Translations under genes and position numbers: made by a program
Notes under the pieces: model-generated
What the model was told of the DNA's origin: nothing
Seen by the model: the letters and a program-made list of their open reading frames with translations, nothing else
Databases searched by the model: none
NCBI RefSeq assembly: GCF_002099425.1
Contig: NW_018344185.1
Span: forward strand, 1,220,001-1,284,000
Source: Phascolarctos cinereus
Lineage: Eukaryota; Chordata; Mammalia; Diprotodontia; Phascolarctidae
Reading direction: 5' to 3'
Length of the DNA stretch: 64,000 bases
Shown here: positions 35,144 through 46,760 of the stretch, piece by piece
Layout of the letters: each line of letters begins with the position of its first letter
Position numbering within the stretch: position 1 is the stretch's first letter

Positions 35144-35451
35144 TATTTATATCTGTATGTATTTGTGTGTGTATAGAGAGAGAAATATAAACAAGTGAGG
35201 GAAAGAAAAAAGGAAATCAATGGTAAATATTGACTAGAATGCTATCACAATTCATTCAGGTGCTACTCATTGATATTAAATACACGGATTCCCAACTCCT
35301 GGTATCTCCTTACTGTATCTAATCCCTAGCTTTGTAGAGGTATGTTGTTATTTAAGTTAAAATATTTCTTCAGTTTATCTTCCTCTCTTCTTTTCTTTTT
35401 GTGTATGTCCACTGATTCGTACATATTGCATTTGTAGCTACAAATCAGGTT
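35144..35451. other. Unassigned AT-rich DNA
   Basis: No gene or repeat is recognised. Confidence 0.4.
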
Positions 35452-35520
35452 TCCACTAAGGTCACACAGCTATTAAGTGTCTGAAGCCAGATTTGAACTC
35501 ATGACGATGAGTCTTTCTGA
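35452..35520 (-). repeat. tRNA-derived SINE fragment
   Basis: 'aaggtcacacagctattaag' and 'gccagatttgaactcatgac' are an antisense SINE head. Confidence 0.7.
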
Positions 35521-35522
35521 TT

Positions 35523-37495
35523 TCTCTTTTTTTATTAATTTATTTTGAACTTAAACATTAAAACTTAAATACACAATAAGAAAAGAAATTAAAACTTAAA
35601 TACAAAATAAGAAAAAAAAGTATTGTCATGTGCACAGCAGAATATGAGAGGGATCAAAATATATAGCAATAAATTTCCATTTCAAGAAAGCTGATACAAT
35701 AAATACTACACATTGTTTTCTGAATTGTCCATCTTTTCTTTGCTTCCTTGTAAGTTTTCTTTTGTCCTCTGCTGTGCACTTTTTACTTTGTTCTTCCTTT
35801 CCCCCTTCCACCCTCTGCCTCAAGAAGGCTATAGTTAAGTGCAGATACATACACCAATACATATACGTACATATGTGTATATGTATGTATACATGTATAT
35901 GTGTATACACATATACTCAAATATATACGTACTTATATATAAACATATGTACAGATACACATATATACACATACTTACATACACATATACTTAAATATCT
36001 ATAATCATACTCATATACAGAAATGTACATTCATATGCATCTATGTAAGACCACAGTATACTGTTTGTCCTCTGTTTCTTTGAGGGTGCATAACTTCTTC
36101 CTTCATAGGTCCAAATCTTTCTATATTTTTCTATATAGGTCCATCTCATAATTTTCTATACCACAGCAATATTCCAACCTTAGACTATCTAGTTATTTTA
36201 AATAGTCTAACACAATATTGATTAATATGGCTGACATACAGTATAATTTCCCTATTTTTCTCTTTTTCATTAAATCAATTTTAGCTTTAACTTGGTCTTA
36301 GATCATGATTCAACCGCTGCTTTTTGCCCTAGTAAATTCTACTCCTGATGTTTATTTTATGTTTGTGTGTATATCCTATTTCCTATCCCTTCTGACTCCT
36401 CTACTCTATATCTACCTGCTACCAAAGATTCCTCCCTTATCCTCTCCCCCCCAATTTTGAAATCTCTCCCTTATCCTTTCCTCCCTCACTATCCCCTTAG
36501 CTTTTCTTTCTGAATTTAGAAGATATTCATGCCTTTCTAGACATATATATGTATCATTCCCCCTTTAACCCATTCCCCATGAGAGTACAATACTAGAACT
36601 ACTAGCCCTCTTCCCTCACCTAAGTCCTCTTTGTCAGTTCTTTTTCTTACCTCATTTGTGTAAGATAATTACTTTCTACCTTTTCCTATATGCTTTACTT
36701 TTTAGTATCACATCACACTCAGCTCTACCCAAATCTTTCTTTTGAACTACCCAATTACTAAAAACAATCTTAGACATATGATTTATTTTTCCTTGCATTA
36801 AAAAAAAAGTAAATAGGCTGTCCTTGAGTCCCTTTGGTGTTTATCTTATATTTCTCTTAGATCTTCTATGTCAAATTTTCTATTGATTTCGGGTCTTTTT
36901 GCAACAAAATCCTGAAAGTCCGGTAATTTGTTGAATGTCCTTTTTTTTTTTAAGCTCAGGATCATACTTAACTTTGCTGGGTATGATATTTTAGGCCACA
37001 ACACCAGTTCATTTGATCTTTGATATACTGTGTTCTAAGAACTATGGTCTTTTAGTGTAGCCTCTGCTGGGTCTTGTGTGATTCTAATTGTGGCTCTGCC
37101 ATATTTGAATTTTTTTTTCTTGTTGCTCGTAATATTTTTCCTTAAGCTGGGGGTTTCAGAATCTAGCTACAATATTCCTGTAAGGTTTGCTCATAGCATC
37201 TCTTTTAGGTGGTGATCAGTGGATTTTTTTCTATTTCTACTTTCCCCTCTTGTTCTAATACTTGAGGACAATTTTTTTTAATTTCTTGTATTATTGTATC
37301 AAGGTTCTTTTTTTTTGATCATAGCTTTCAGGTAGTCTGATTATTCTTTTTCTCTTCTTGATCTGTTCTCCAGATCAGCCGTTTTTCTTCTGAGATATTA
37401 CACTTTCTCTTCTACTTTTTTTTCATTCTTTATATTTTCTTATTTCTTGGTCTCTTATAATTTCACTGGCTTCCCCTTGCCCAATTCTAATTTTC
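35523..37495 (-). mobile_element. Older L1/HAL1-type element, 3' part
   Basis: The minus strand carries the C-terminal half of ORF1 (37,495 to about 36,830), a purine-rich inter-ORF region (about 36,800-36,370), a short ORF2 remnant (about 36,350-36,260, resembling 41,427-41,490) and a 3'UTR (about 36,100-35,523). Most of ORF2 is absent, which is the HAL1 layout. ORF1 is cut at 37,495 by the 6.08 kb L1 and resumes at 43,590. A TACA-rich microsatellite lies at 35,850-36,000. Confidence 0.7.
37480..37495. repeat. Left target-site duplication of the nested L1
   Basis: CCCAATTCTAATTTTC here is identical to 43,574-43,589, at the other end of the inserted L1. Confidence 0.95.
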
Positions 37496-37885
37496 TTTTT
37501 CTTTTTTTAAAAAAATATTTATTTTTAAAAAAATTTTATTAATTTATGTTGATTTCTCAACAATCACTTCCATATGGTTTTGAGTTAAAAATTTTCTTCC
37601 CCTTCCTCCCCCCACCCTCCCCAAGATGGTGCACACTCTGATATAGGCCTTACATTTACATACCCATTAAACATATTTTCACATTAGTGAAGTTGTAACT
37701 AAAAATTAAAACCAATAGGAGGAACCATCAGAAAGATGAAACAAAACTCAACAGAAGGTAAAAATAAGTGATAGCGATTCCACTTCCATACTTCTTTCTT
37801 TGGATGTGTATAACATTTTCCATCACGAGGCCTCTGCAGATGTCTTAGATCCTCTTAATGCTGAGAAGGGGTCAGTTTAACAATC

Positions 37886-40800
37886 TTAGTCATTGTATAA
37901 TGTGGCTGTTATTGAGTACAAAGTCCTCTTGGTTCTGCTCACTTCACTCAGCATCAGACCATACCAGTCTTTCCAGGTTTTTCTGAAGTCAGCCTGTTCA
38001 TCATTTCTTATAGCACAATAGTATTCCATTACATTCATATACCACAACTTGCTCAGCCATTCCCCAATTGATGGGCATCCTCTCAATTTCCAATTCTTTG
38101 CCACCACAAAAAGAGCTGCTATGAATATTTTTGTACATGTGGGTCCTTTTCCCATTTGTTTGATCTCTTTGGGATATAGCCCTAGAAGTGCTATTGCTGG
38201 ATCAAAGGGTATGCACATTTTTGTAGCCCTTTGGGCATAGTTCCAAATTGTTCTCCAAAATGGTTGGATCATTTCACAACTCCACCAACAATGTATTAGT
38301 GTTCCAATTTTCCCACATCTCTCCAACATTTATCATTTTCCTGTTTTGTCATGTTGGCCAATCTGATAGGTGTGATGTGGTACCTCAGAGTTGTTTTGAT
38401 TTGCATTTCTCTAATCAATAATGATTTAGAGCATTTTTTCATATGACTATAGATGGCTTTAATTTCTTCATCTGAGAACTGTCTGTTCATATCCTTTGAC
38501 CATTTATCAATTGGGGAATGGCTTGTGTTCTTATAAATTTGTCTTAATTCTCTATATATTTTAGAAATGAGGCCTTTATCAGAGAGACTGGTTGTAAAAA
38601 TTCTTTCCCAATTTTCTACCTTCCTTCTAATCTTAGTTGCATTGGCTTTGTTTGTGCAAAAACTTTTCAATTTAATGTAATCAAAATTATCCATTTTGCT
38701 TTTCATAATGTTCTATCTCCTGTTTGGTCATGAATTCTTCTGTTCTGCATAGATCTGATAGGTAAACTATTCCTTGTTCTCCCAGTTTACTTATGGTATC
38801 AGCCTTTATATCTAAGTCATGAACCCATTTTGACTTTATTTTGGTATATGGTGTGAGATTTGGGTCTATGCCTAGTTTCTGCCATACTCTTTTCCAGTTT
38901 TCCCAGCAGTTTTTTTAAAGAGTGGGTTCTTCTCCCAGAAGCTGGGGTCTTTGGGTTTATCAAATAATAGATTACTATAGTCATTGACTACTGTGTCTTG
39001 CATATTGAACCTATTCCACTGATCCACCTCCCTATTTCTTAGCCAGTACCAAGCAGTTTTGATGATTGCTGCTTTATAATACAATTTAAGATCTGGAATT
39101 GCTAGGCCACCTTCCCCTGCATTTCTTTTCATTCTTTCCTTTGATATCCTGGACCTTTTGTTTTTCCAAATGAATCTTGTTATTTTTTTTCTAACTCTAT
39201 AAAATAATTTTTGGTAGTTTGATTGGTATGGCACTGAATAAGTAAATTAGCTTAGGTAGGATTGTCATTTTTATTATATTAGCTCGCCTACCCATGAGCA
39301 ACTGATGTTTTTTCCAATTATTCAGATCTGATTTTATTTGTTTGAAGTGTTTTGTAATTGTATTCATAGAGTTCCTGGGTTTGTTTCGGGAAGTGGACTC
39401 CTAAATATTTTGTAATACAGTAAGTTTAAATGGGATTTCTCTTTCTATCTCTTGCTGTTGGGCTTTGTTGGTAATATATAGAAATGCTGATGATTTATGT
39501 GGGTTTATTTTATAGCCTGCAACTTTGCTAAAGTTGTTTATCATTTCAATTAGTTTTTTACTTGATTCTCTAGGATTCTCTAAGTATATCATCATGTCAT
39601 CTGCAAAGAGTGATAGCTTTGTTTCTTCTTTGCCTATTCTAATGCCTTCAATTTCTTTTTCTTCTCTTATTGCTAAAGCTAAGGTTTCCAGTACAATATT
39701 GAATAACAGTGGTGATAATGGACATCCTTGTTTCACCCCCATCTTATTGGAAATGCTTCTAGCCTGTCCCCATTACATATAATGCTTGCTGAAGGTTTTA
39801 GATATGCTATTTATTATTTTAAGGAAGATTCCATTTATAGCTATGTTTTCTAGTGTTTTTAATAGGAATGGGTGTTGTATTTAATCAAAAGCTTTTTCTG
39901 CATCTATTGAGATGATCATGTGGTTTCTGTTGTTTTGTGTTGATATGCTCAATGATGCTGATAGTTTTCCTAATATTGAACCAACCCTGCATTCCTGGTA
40001 TAAATCCTACCTGGTCATAGTGTATTATTCTTGTGATAAGTTGCTGCAATCTATTGCTAGTATTTTGTTTAAAATTTTTGCATCTATATTCATTAGAGAA
40101 ATTGGTCTATAATTTTCTTTCTCTATTTTGACTCTTCCTGGTTTAGGTATCAACACCATATTTGTATCATAAAAAGAATTTGGTAAGACTCCTTCTTCAC
40201 CTATTTTCCCAAATAGTCTATATAGTATTGGAATTAATTGTTCTTTAAATGTTTGATAGAATTCGCATGTAAATCCATCTGGCCCTGGAGATTTTTTCCT
40301 AGGGAGTTCATCAATGGCTTGTTCAATTTCTTTTTCTGAGATGGGGTTATTTAAGTATTTTACTTCCTCTTCGTTAATCTGGGCAATTTATATTTTTGTA
40401 AATATGTATCCATTTCACTAAGATTGTCAAATTTGTTGGCATATAGTTGGGCAAAATAATTCCTAATTATTGTTTTAATTTCCTCTTCCTTGGTGGTAGC
40501 TTCGCCCTTTTCATTCTTGATACTAGTAATTTGGTTTTCTTCTTTCTTTTTTTAATTAAATTAACCAAAGGCTTATCTATTTTATTGGTTTTTTCATAAA
40601 ACCAGCTCTTAGTTTTATTTATTAGTTCAATAGTTTTCTTAATTTCAATTTTATTAATTTTTCCTTTGGTTTTCAATATTTCTAATTTGGTGTTTAGTTG
40701 AGGATTTTTAATTGTTCTTTTTCTAGTTTTTTAGTTGTATGCCCAATTCATTAATCTCCTCTTTTTCTATTTTATTTATGTAAGCATTTAGAGATATAAA

Positions 40801-41688
40801 ACTTCCCCTAAGAACTGCTTTCCTGCATCCCATAGGTTTTGGTATGTTGTCTCATTATTGTCATTCTCTTGAATGAAATTATTGATTGTTTCTATGATTT
40901 GTTGTTTGACCCAATCATTTTTTAGGATTAGATTATTTAGTTTCCAATTATTTTTTAGTCTATCTTTCCATGGCCCTTTATTACATATAATTTTTATTGC
41001 ATCATGATCTGAAAAGGATGCATTTAATATTTCTGCCTTTCTGCATTGGATTGTGAGGTTTTTATGCCCTAGTACATGGTCAATTTTTGTGTATGTGCCA
41101 TGTACTGCTGAGAAAAAAGTATATTCCTTTCTATCCCCATTCAGTTTTCTCCAGAGGTCTATCATACCTAACTTTTCTAATGTTCTATTCACCTCCTTAA
41201 CTTCTTTCTTGTTTATTTTGTGGTTAGACTTATCTAGTGCCGAGAGGGGGAGGTTCAGGTCCCCCACTAGTATAGTTTTGCTGTCTATTTCTTCCTGTAA
41301 CTCCCTGAACTTCTCCTGTAAGAATTTGGATGCTATACCATTTGGTGCATATATGTTTAGTAATGATATTACTTCATTGTCTATGGTGCCTTTTAGCAGG
41401 ATGTAGTTTCCTTCCTTATCTCTTTTGATTAGATCTATTTTTGCTTTTGCTTTGTCTGAGATCAGGATTGCTACCCCTGCTTTTTTTACTTCAGCTGACA
41501 TAATATATTCTGCTCCAGCCTTTTACCTTTACCCTGTATGTGTCACTCTTTTTCAAATGTGTTTCCTGTAAACAACATATTGTAGGATTATGGTTTTTAA
41601 TCCATTCTGCAATCCATTTCCGTTTTATGGGAGAGTTCATCCCATTCACATTCACAGTTATGATTACTATCTGTGTCTTTTTCTCCAT
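37886..41688 (-). pseudogene. L1 ORF2: endonuclease, reverse transcriptase and Cys-rich domain (broken)
   Basis: This is the enzyme that nicks target DNA and reverse-transcribes L1 RNA there. The span of 3,803 bases equals about 1,267 codons, close to the usual 1,275. The endonuclease begins at 41,688 (MEKKTQIVIITVNVNG) with the QETHL glutamate, VGDLNLPL and the SDHDAI box. The RT shows [16 protein letters not shown] and the FADD box in [14 protein letters not shown] (about 39,600). The C-terminal knuckle is in CGKIGTLIHCWWSC (about 38,320-38,280). Frame changes occur near 41,500 and 40,790 and further stops follow. At least five separate open pieces are needed to cover it. Confidence 0.9.
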
Positions 41689-42300
41689 CCTTTCCCCCCT
41701 ATTTATGCTTTTCTTTCTCCTTTTTCCTTTCCCCCTTCACTAGTGTTTTGCTTTTGACCACCGCCTCCTTCAGTCCCTCCCCCTTTTATTATCCCTTTCC
41801 CTTTTCTTCCCCTTTAGTCTTACTGCTTCTTCCCTCCCTTCTTTCCCCCTCCTTTTTTTCCCCCTCCCTTTTTCCCCTTTTCCTCCTACTGCCTATAGGG
41901 CAAGTTAGATTTCTATACCTAACTGATTATATTATGCCCTTCTTGAGCCAAATCTGATGAGAGTAAGGTTCAAACAATGCTCCCCCCCCTTTCCCTCTGC
42001 TGTAATAGGATTTTGTGTCTTTTCCTGTAATGTAATTTACCCTTGTCTGCCTCCTCCTTTCTCAGTACATTTTCTAAGATCAGATTGATCCACTTATTTG
42101 GATCCATTTAACCCACTTGATTAGATTTTTTTTTCATTACATCAAAGTCAACTAATATCCACCCTCTTTATGTATACTCCTTTAACAAGGTGTAATAACA
42201 ATACAGTTCTCAAGGGTTGCAAGTCTCATATTCCCTTGTAGGGGTTTAAACAGCCCCCCCCATTAACAACATATTGTATCCTTCTGTCCCATTTACCTTT

Positions 42301-42863
42301 TTAAGTCCTTCTTGAGTCCTGTACTTGAAGATCAAATTTTTTGTTGAGCTCTGGTCTTTTTATCAGGAAAGTTTGGAAGTCTCCTATTTCATTGAATATC
42401 CACCTCCTCCCTTGAAAAATGATGCTCATTTTTGCTGGGTAATTGATCCTTGGCTGCATTCCAAGCTCCTTTGCCTTACGGAATATCATGTTCCATGCCC
42501 TGCGGTCTTTTAATGTAGAAGCTGCAAGGTCCTGTGTAATCCTGACTGTGGTTCCATGATATTTAAATTGTTTCTTTCTGGCTGCTTGCAGCACCTTCTC
42601 TTTCATCTGGTAATTTTGGAATTTTGCTATTATATTCCTTGGCATTGTCAATTTGGGATCTCTTTCAGGTGGTGGTGGATTCTTTCTATGGTTATTTTCC
42701 CTTCTGGTTCTAGGACTTCTGGGTTTTCCTTTATGATTTCCTGAAAGATACTGTCCAGGCTCTTTTTTTCATCATGATTTTCAGGTAGTCCAATAATTTT
42801 TAAATTGTCTCTTGAGTTGATTTTCCAGGTCAGTTGTTTTACATTTTCATCTATTTTTTTCAT
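42301..42863 (-). pseudogene. L1 ORF1, RRM and C-terminal domain only (broken)
   Basis: ORF1 protein binds L1 RNA. Two open pieces remain: 42,863-42,648 with the RRM start (DNLKIIGLPEN) and 42,651-42,301 with the rest of the RRM and the C-terminal domain (IIAKFQNYQMKEKVLQAARK, ending in QVQDSRRT). They overlap in different frames. The coiled coil and the natural start codon are gone, replaced by the 55-bp tandem repeat at 42,861-42,970. Confidence 0.88.
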
Positions 42864-42970
42864 TTTTTTGTTTCTGTTTGACTAATTCTTGCTCTCTCAT
42901 AGAGACATTAGTTTTCATATTTTTGTTTCTGTTTGACTGATTCTTGCTCTCTCATAGAGACATTAGCTTT
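42861..42970. repeat. 55-bp tandem duplication at an ORF1 deletion junction
   Basis: Two units, 42,861-42,915 and 42,916-42,970, share 'tttctgtttgact' and 'attcttgctctctcat' with few differences. The left L1 copy has one unit (18-72). After the second unit the sequence jumps to the 5'UTR equivalent of about position 626 in the left copy. Confidence 0.9.
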
Positions 42971-43543
42971 TCCTTTCCTTTAGCTTTCTTCAGCTCCTTT
43001 TAGATGGGTGCTGCAGGGTGTTTATCTGCCTGGGGCCCCCTGCAGTGTTGTCTCCCTCCTTTCTGCTAATGCACTGGGAGATTCCTTTGCGGTGGAGTGC
43101 CAAGGCACCTGATGGTTTTCTGAGTTGGTTTCCACCGGTTTTCCCCGCCCTCACTGAGGCACTTGGAGGTCCAGGTGTTGGTGTTTGCCTGCTCTACCAC
43201 CTGGGCTTCAGGATTTCTTCACAATTGGAGGCTGCAAGGCTCCGACAGCTCACCTTGTGTTGGGTTGGAATCAGCAAGGCCAGGGCTTTAGGAAGCCTTT
43301 AGCTTGTTTTCTTCACCTCCTTTCAGATGAATGCCCCTGGGTATTTATCCGCCTGTGGCCCCTTGTAGTTCTGCCTCCCTTATTTTTGCTGAGGCACTAG
43401 GAAACCTGTTTGCTGGGCTGCTGCACTACTGCTCCCCATCTTTCTTCTAGTTCAGGTGTTCCAGGGTTTTTTTTTCTGGGATGATATTTTCTGGATTTTC
43501 AGATGTTGATGGAGGAGAGTGAGAGCAACTACCTTTTCACTCT

Positions 43544-43551
43544 GCCATCTT
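43544..43551 (-). promoter_or_regulatory. YY1-like site at the nested L1 5' end
   Basis: The plus strand reads GCCATCTT, about 25 bp inside the 5' terminus. A similarly placed YY1 site directs start-site choice in human L1. Function here is inferred. Confidence 0.4.
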
Positions 43552-43573
43552 GGCTCTCAGAAGCGGAAACTCT

Positions 43574-43589
43574 CCCAATTCTAATTTTC
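43574..43589. repeat. Right target-site duplication of the nested L1
   Basis: CCCAATTCTAATTTTC, identical to 37,480-37,495. Confidence 0.95.
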
Positions 43590-44500
43590 AAGGAGACATT
43601 TTCTTCCTTAAGATTCCAGATCTCCTTTTCTAGTTGGTTAACTTTATTTTTGTAATTTTCTTGTTTTTATTGAAATATTCTTATATTTTTAAATTTTACT
43701 TCAGTCTCTCTCATTTGATTTTTAAAGTCTTTTTTAAAGTTCTTCTATGAATTCTTTTTGGGCAGGTGACCATTTGACATTTCTCTTTGGGGTAGGAGGG
43801 CCTTTTTTTTTTTTTTGCTTCAATATCCTCCTCTGAAGATGAACCCTGCTCTTCTCTATTCCAATAGTAACTTTCTATGGTTGGGTTCTTTCTCCTTTGC
43901 CTACTCATTTTTTTTTTTTCATAGCAGCTTGTTGTTGTAATCATCTCTAGTTTTGGGCTATGGAGGATGGTGTCTCTCGCTTCATATCCTTCTTCAGTTC
44001 TCCCTCTGGCCTGGAATCAAAACTAAGACCTCCAATCTCCTGCAAGCACCCACAGCCTACAATGTTCCTATTCCACTGCTTCTGCACTCACTGGGCATGT
44101 GCTTCTTGCCTCAGGGCTCTGTCTCTGCTGCATAGCTGGATGTCATTTTGCTTATTAACAGAAGTTCCTTCAATCTACCCCCCTGCTCAGATATCTTACT
44201 GCCCACACTGTCCAAGAGATGAACATTCCTGGGGCTGGGGCTGAGGCTACCTTTCAACCCAGCTAGCCCCAGGCCTTGCTGCTGGCTTTTTCAGTATAAC
44301 TACCCTAAAGGTTTATGCACTTCATAGGAATCAAATCTCAGATTTTCTAGTTGTCCCAGGAGGACTACTGTTCTGTGCCTACTCTTCTTTATTTTTACTG
44401 ATCTGTGTTCATCCTGAGGCACCATTTTATCTTATCAGTGGGGACAGTCTAGAAAACTTGGGATTCTGACCTACTCTGCCATTTTCACAGAATTCTTTCC
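43590..44500 (-). mobile_element. Older L1/HAL1-type element, 5' part
   Basis: On the minus strand a 5'UTR (44,500 to about 43,945) precedes the ORF1 N-terminal part, with starts possible at 43,944 or at 43,908 (MSRQRRKNPTIESYYWN). A coiled-coil region runs to 43,590, where ORF1 is cut by the nested L1. The 5' end ('ctctgccattttcac') is a diverged form of the shared L1 5' terminus. It is more diverged than the nested L1. Confidence 0.75.
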
Positions 44501-44504
44501 CCAA

Positions 44505-44560
44505 TTCTTCCTGATTTGAAGCCCAATGCTTTATCAATTTCACCACCTAGCTGCCTACCA
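44505..44560 (-). repeat. SINE head fragment
   Basis: 'gaagcccaatgctttatcaa' and 'tttcaccacctagctgcc' match an antisense SINE head. Confidence 0.6.
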
Positions 44561-44569
44561 TGTGAAATA

Positions 44570-46370
44570 CCTATGGTTAACAGGAATGACCTGAATAAGG
44601 ATCTAGCAAAGGAGATTGAGGAGTGGTCTGATAGTTAGGAAGAGAATCAAGAGAGTGGTGTTACAAAAAACTAGATAGGAAAGACTATCAAGGGGAAAAG
44701 GGTGATCAACAACATCAACATCTGAAGAGTGATCAAGAAGAATGGGGATTGAGAACACTCAATGATTTTACAATTAAGAGATTATTGATAACTTTGGAGA
44801 GAGCAGTTGCTATGGAATGATAAGATTGGAAGGTGAGTTGTAAAGGGTGAAGAAGAAAATGAAAGTAGAGAAAGTGGATGTATCTATTGTAGATAGCCTC
44901 CTCAAGTTTAGCCCAAAGGACAGAAGTGATATAGGATGATAATGAGTAGAGATGTATGGATTAAGTGAGGTTTTTTTTTTTTTTGGAGGATGTGGGAGAA
45001 ATGAGAAGTTTGTAGTCAGTAAAGAAGGAGTCAGGAGACAGGGGGAGATTGAAGATAAGTGACAAAATGGGAAGAACAGAAAGGGCAATTTGTTGGAGGA
45101 AATATGATGGAATGAGATTACTTGCATAGGTAGAGTTATCTGCCTTGGTAAGGAGTTATGCCATGAAGGGTGAAGGAGGAGATAGTGTCAAAAGGCATGT
45201 GAGTGACAGGAGAAGAGGAAGAGGAAAGAGGATAGAGCTCAGAGTAAATGACCTAATTTTTTTGTAAAATATAAGGCAATATTTTCAACGAAGGTGGTGG
45301 AGGAAAAGGAAGTCATGGGAAGTTTAAGGAGAAATGAAATAGTTTGAAAGAGTGTCTGTCAAGAATGGGATAGTGAATTGATAAAGGAGGTACAGAAGAA
45401 CTGCCTAGCATCAATGAGGGACCACTTGAGTTTATGTAACAAATTTGTAGTGGACTGAGACAGAGTGGCTAACTGATTTTCTCTACTGTTGTTCAGCAGC
45501 ATGTGTGTAGGTATGAAATCTAAGATTGTGGGAGTCATTCAGGGCTTAGGTTGGGCAAGGTACAATAGGTGATATGATAAGAGGGCCATGGATTCAAGAT
45601 AAGTGGATATTATAGATTTTAACTGGCTTATTAAGGAGTCAAGACAGGGAAAAGAGAAGAAAATGACCAGTACAGAGAAGATGGCCAGGTAGAAAAGTGA
45701 AGGGTCAAGGGATTAAGTGTCAAGGTGAGCATGAAAAGTAGGGTTTGATAAGAGAAGACAAAAGGAGAAGTGAAAAGCAAAAATGTTATGGAAGGAATTT
45801 TGGAATTCTTGTAAATGAAGGTAATAGTGCTTTTGTGGTTGATGAAAGTGACCCTCCCCCCCTTGGATAACTGTGTTGTCATGGTAGAGGGACTTGCATA
45901 ACTCAACGAAACTATGAGCTATGCAGGGTTACCCAAGACAGGTCATAACGGAGAGTTCTTGCAAAAGATGATCCACTGGAGAAGAAAATGGCAAACCACT
46001 CCAACATCTTTGCCAAGAAAACTACATGGACCAGAAGAGCCTGAAATGCTATGGTACACAGGGTTATAAAGAACTGGACGTGACTGAACAACAAAAACAA
46101 CAACAGACAATGAGCATCTTTGTGTGTGGCTGAGTGGGGTAAAAGAGTAGGTCATAGGAAGTGAGTAGATTGAGGAAATGAATAGTTAGGGTGTTTGAAA
46201 AAGATTCAGTATGTTAAAGTCTCCTAGTGTGAGAGCAAGAGTTGAGGAGGAGAGAAAAATAGTGAGTCAGGTACTGAACTTATTGAGGAAGGAAGGGGAA
46301 TGATCAATAGACAACAGCTACCAAGAATTTTTTGAGGGTAGATAAGAATTCCACGGCCAATAGACCTGAT
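44570..46370 (-). mobile_element. Second CR1/L3-type LINE, interrupted
   Basis: Blocks such as 'agagaatcaagagagtggtg', 'acatctgaagagtgatcaag' and 45,400-45,465 follow the antisense L3 ORF2, and the last block also occurs at 14,905-14,966. This copy overlaps the region just upstream (5') of the first copy and extends further. It is interrupted by an RTE-type 3' end at 45,905-46,112. The frames are decayed. Confidence 0.6.
45905..46112 (+). mobile_element. RTE/BovB-type 3' end with AACAACA tail
   Basis: 'gagaagaaaatggcaaacca', 'tctttgccaagaaaactaca' and 'agaactggacgtgactgaac' followed by AACAACAAC-type repeats are the 3' end of BovB/RTE elements. The Mar1-like SINEs of this window share its last part. 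It is 5'-truncated and sits inside the L3-type LINE. Confidence 0.75.
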
Positions 46371-46371
46371 A

Positions 46372-46760
46372 TTTAAACAATATCTTAAAGTTTACAAAGT
46401 TCTATACATATATCATATCATTTGGCTTAACACCAATCCTGTATGTTTGGAACAAAAATTATAATTATCCCTATTTTACAACTGAGGAATATGAGATTAA
46501 AAGACTTAATCGTGCATAGTAGATAGAGCTCCAGCCTTGGAGTCAGGAGGACCTGAGTTCAAATCTGGCCTCAGACACTTGACACTTACTAGCTGTGTGA
46601 CCCTGGGCAAGTCACTTAACTCCAATTGCCTCACCAAAAAAGAAAAGAAAAAGCAAAAAAAGACTTAATCACTGTTTCTCAGTGTTAGAGATGAGATTCA
46701 AACCTAAGTCTCGCCTGTCTCCAATTTCAATGCTCTTTCCACAATCCCAAAGCAGAGCCT
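46372..46760 (-). repeat. MIR3-like SINE split by a younger SINE
   Basis: 46,372-46,511 and 46,671-46,760 are the two halves of an antisense MIR3-type element ('cccctattttacaactgagg' here reads ccctattttacaactgagg; 'gagattcaaacctaagtctc'). The WSINE-like insertion separates them. Confidence 0.7.
46512..46657 (+). repeat. tRNA-derived SINE (WSINE1-like) nested in MIR3
   Basis: It contains 'agtcaggaggacctgagttc', 'gtgtgaccctgggcaagtca' and an A-rich tail. It is flanked by perfect 13-bp duplications AAAAGACTTAATC at 46,499-46,511 and 46,658-46,670. A few bases of the usual 5' head are missing. Confidence 0.93.

Larger units (their letters stand above)
37496..43573 (-). mobile_element. L1 LINE, end-to-end insertion of 6.08 kb nested in an older element
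   Basis: From its 5' end (43,573) the minus strand has a 5'UTR (to about 42,970), a rearranged ORF1 (42,970-42,301), an inter-ORF region (42,300-41,689), ORF2 (41,688-37,886) and a 3'UTR ending in an A-rich tail (37,885-37,496). Perfect 16-bp target duplications flank it. The insertion is complete at both ends but lacks about 560 bp spanning the ORF1 start and coiled coil, compared with 62-625. ORF2 length is close to normal, but its frame is broken several times, so the copy is not autonomous. Confidence 0.93.

Noticed and set aside
43950-44500. Possible LTR or CpG-type promoter of another element
   Set aside because: Position directly upstream of an ORF1 start and a terminus like other L1 5' ends identify it as an L1-type 5'UTR; no LTR ends or virus-like coding sequence were recognised anywhere in the window.
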